A stretch of DNA of 26,179 nt from Davidsoniella eucalypti (Eukaryota > Ascomycota > Sordariomycetes > Microascales > Ceratocystidaceae): the NCBI GenBank assembly GCA_004009845.1, contig RMBW01000219.1:1-26179 (forward strand), read 5' to 3'. Each line of letters begins with the position of its first letter. Position 1 is the first letter of the stretch. A program made the position numbers and the translations under genes. The notes beneath the pieces are model-generated. The model did not search any database, was not told the origin of the DNA, and saw only the letters and a list, made by a program, of their open reading frames with translations. Positions 26,173 to 26,179 of this stretch are shown here, piece by piece.

Positions 26173-26179
26173 TCGGTTT

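Larger units (their letters stand above)
20897..26179 (-). mobile_element. Chromovirus element B (Ty3/gypsy), 5' end outside window
   Basis: Gag with three CCHC knuckles, pol in the order protease, reverse transcriptase, RNase H, integrase, chromodomain, a polypurine tract, and a 179-base LTR. The domain order and C-terminal chromodomain place it among chromoviruses. Gag and pol are free of stops and frameshifts. The left target-site copy is GGGAG (20892-20896), which lies in element A. The 5' LTR and primer-binding site are not in the window. Confidence 0.93.

Noticed and set aside
1..26179. CRISPR arrays, tRNA or rRNA genes
   Set aside because: No regularly spaced direct repeats, cloverleaf-like segments with TTC-containing arms, or rRNA core sequences were recognised by eye. 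Absence is not proven without a covariance search.

Overview
The window looks like repeat-rich, gene-poor chromatin of a filamentous ascomycete. The evidence is a Tad-like LINE, chromodomain-bearing Ty3/gypsy elements with very short LTRs, an OrsD/RecQ-type helicase, and a relic of a secreted fungal intradiol dioxygenase with a 43-base GT-AG intron and pyrimidine-rich leader. Nothing looks bacterial. Almost everything can be explained as mobile DNA or its debris. The species cannot be named from the sequence. Left part (1-4400, minus strand): one uninterrupted reading frame of at least 1466 codons that runs off the left edge. It carries two N-terminal C2H2-like fingers, a central segment with the residue pattern of a tyrosine recombinase, and a complete RecQ-type helicase core. 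It is easily missed because its stop codon lies outside the window. It is the only long frame left of the LINE and carries no disabling mutation. Middle-left (4401-13949): AT-rich DNA hosting a full-length LINE (about 5816-11048, minus) bounded by a perfect 12-base target-site duplication. ORF1 and the endonuclease are open and overlap at an ATGATTAG junction. The rest of ORF2 is broken by an A-run-rich frameshift/stop zone, a one-base frameshift, and a 625-base solo LTR inserted in RNase H. Five very short copies of only the LINE 3' tail lie nearby on both strands, two with clear target-site duplications. Middle-right (13950-18708): two 546-base inverted arms bracket a 3.5-kb segment. That segment holds a dead intradiol dioxygenase gene, itself split by a 191-base solo LTR, with a second LTR of the same family upstream. 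The right arm contains a 178-base solo LTR of the chromovirus family seen further right; the left arm preserves the matching empty site. Right part (18896-26179, minus): two chromoviruses of one family, nested. Element B (gag, pol, 3' LTR; its 5' end is outside the window) has inserted into the pol gene of element A, leaving only A's integrase, chromodomain and 3' LTR here. B's gag and pol look intact, in a -1 frame relation. The implied order of events is: host gene and older repeats, then LINE and element A, then solo LTRs and element B. The helicase and element B are the two parts with apparently undamaged coding potential.
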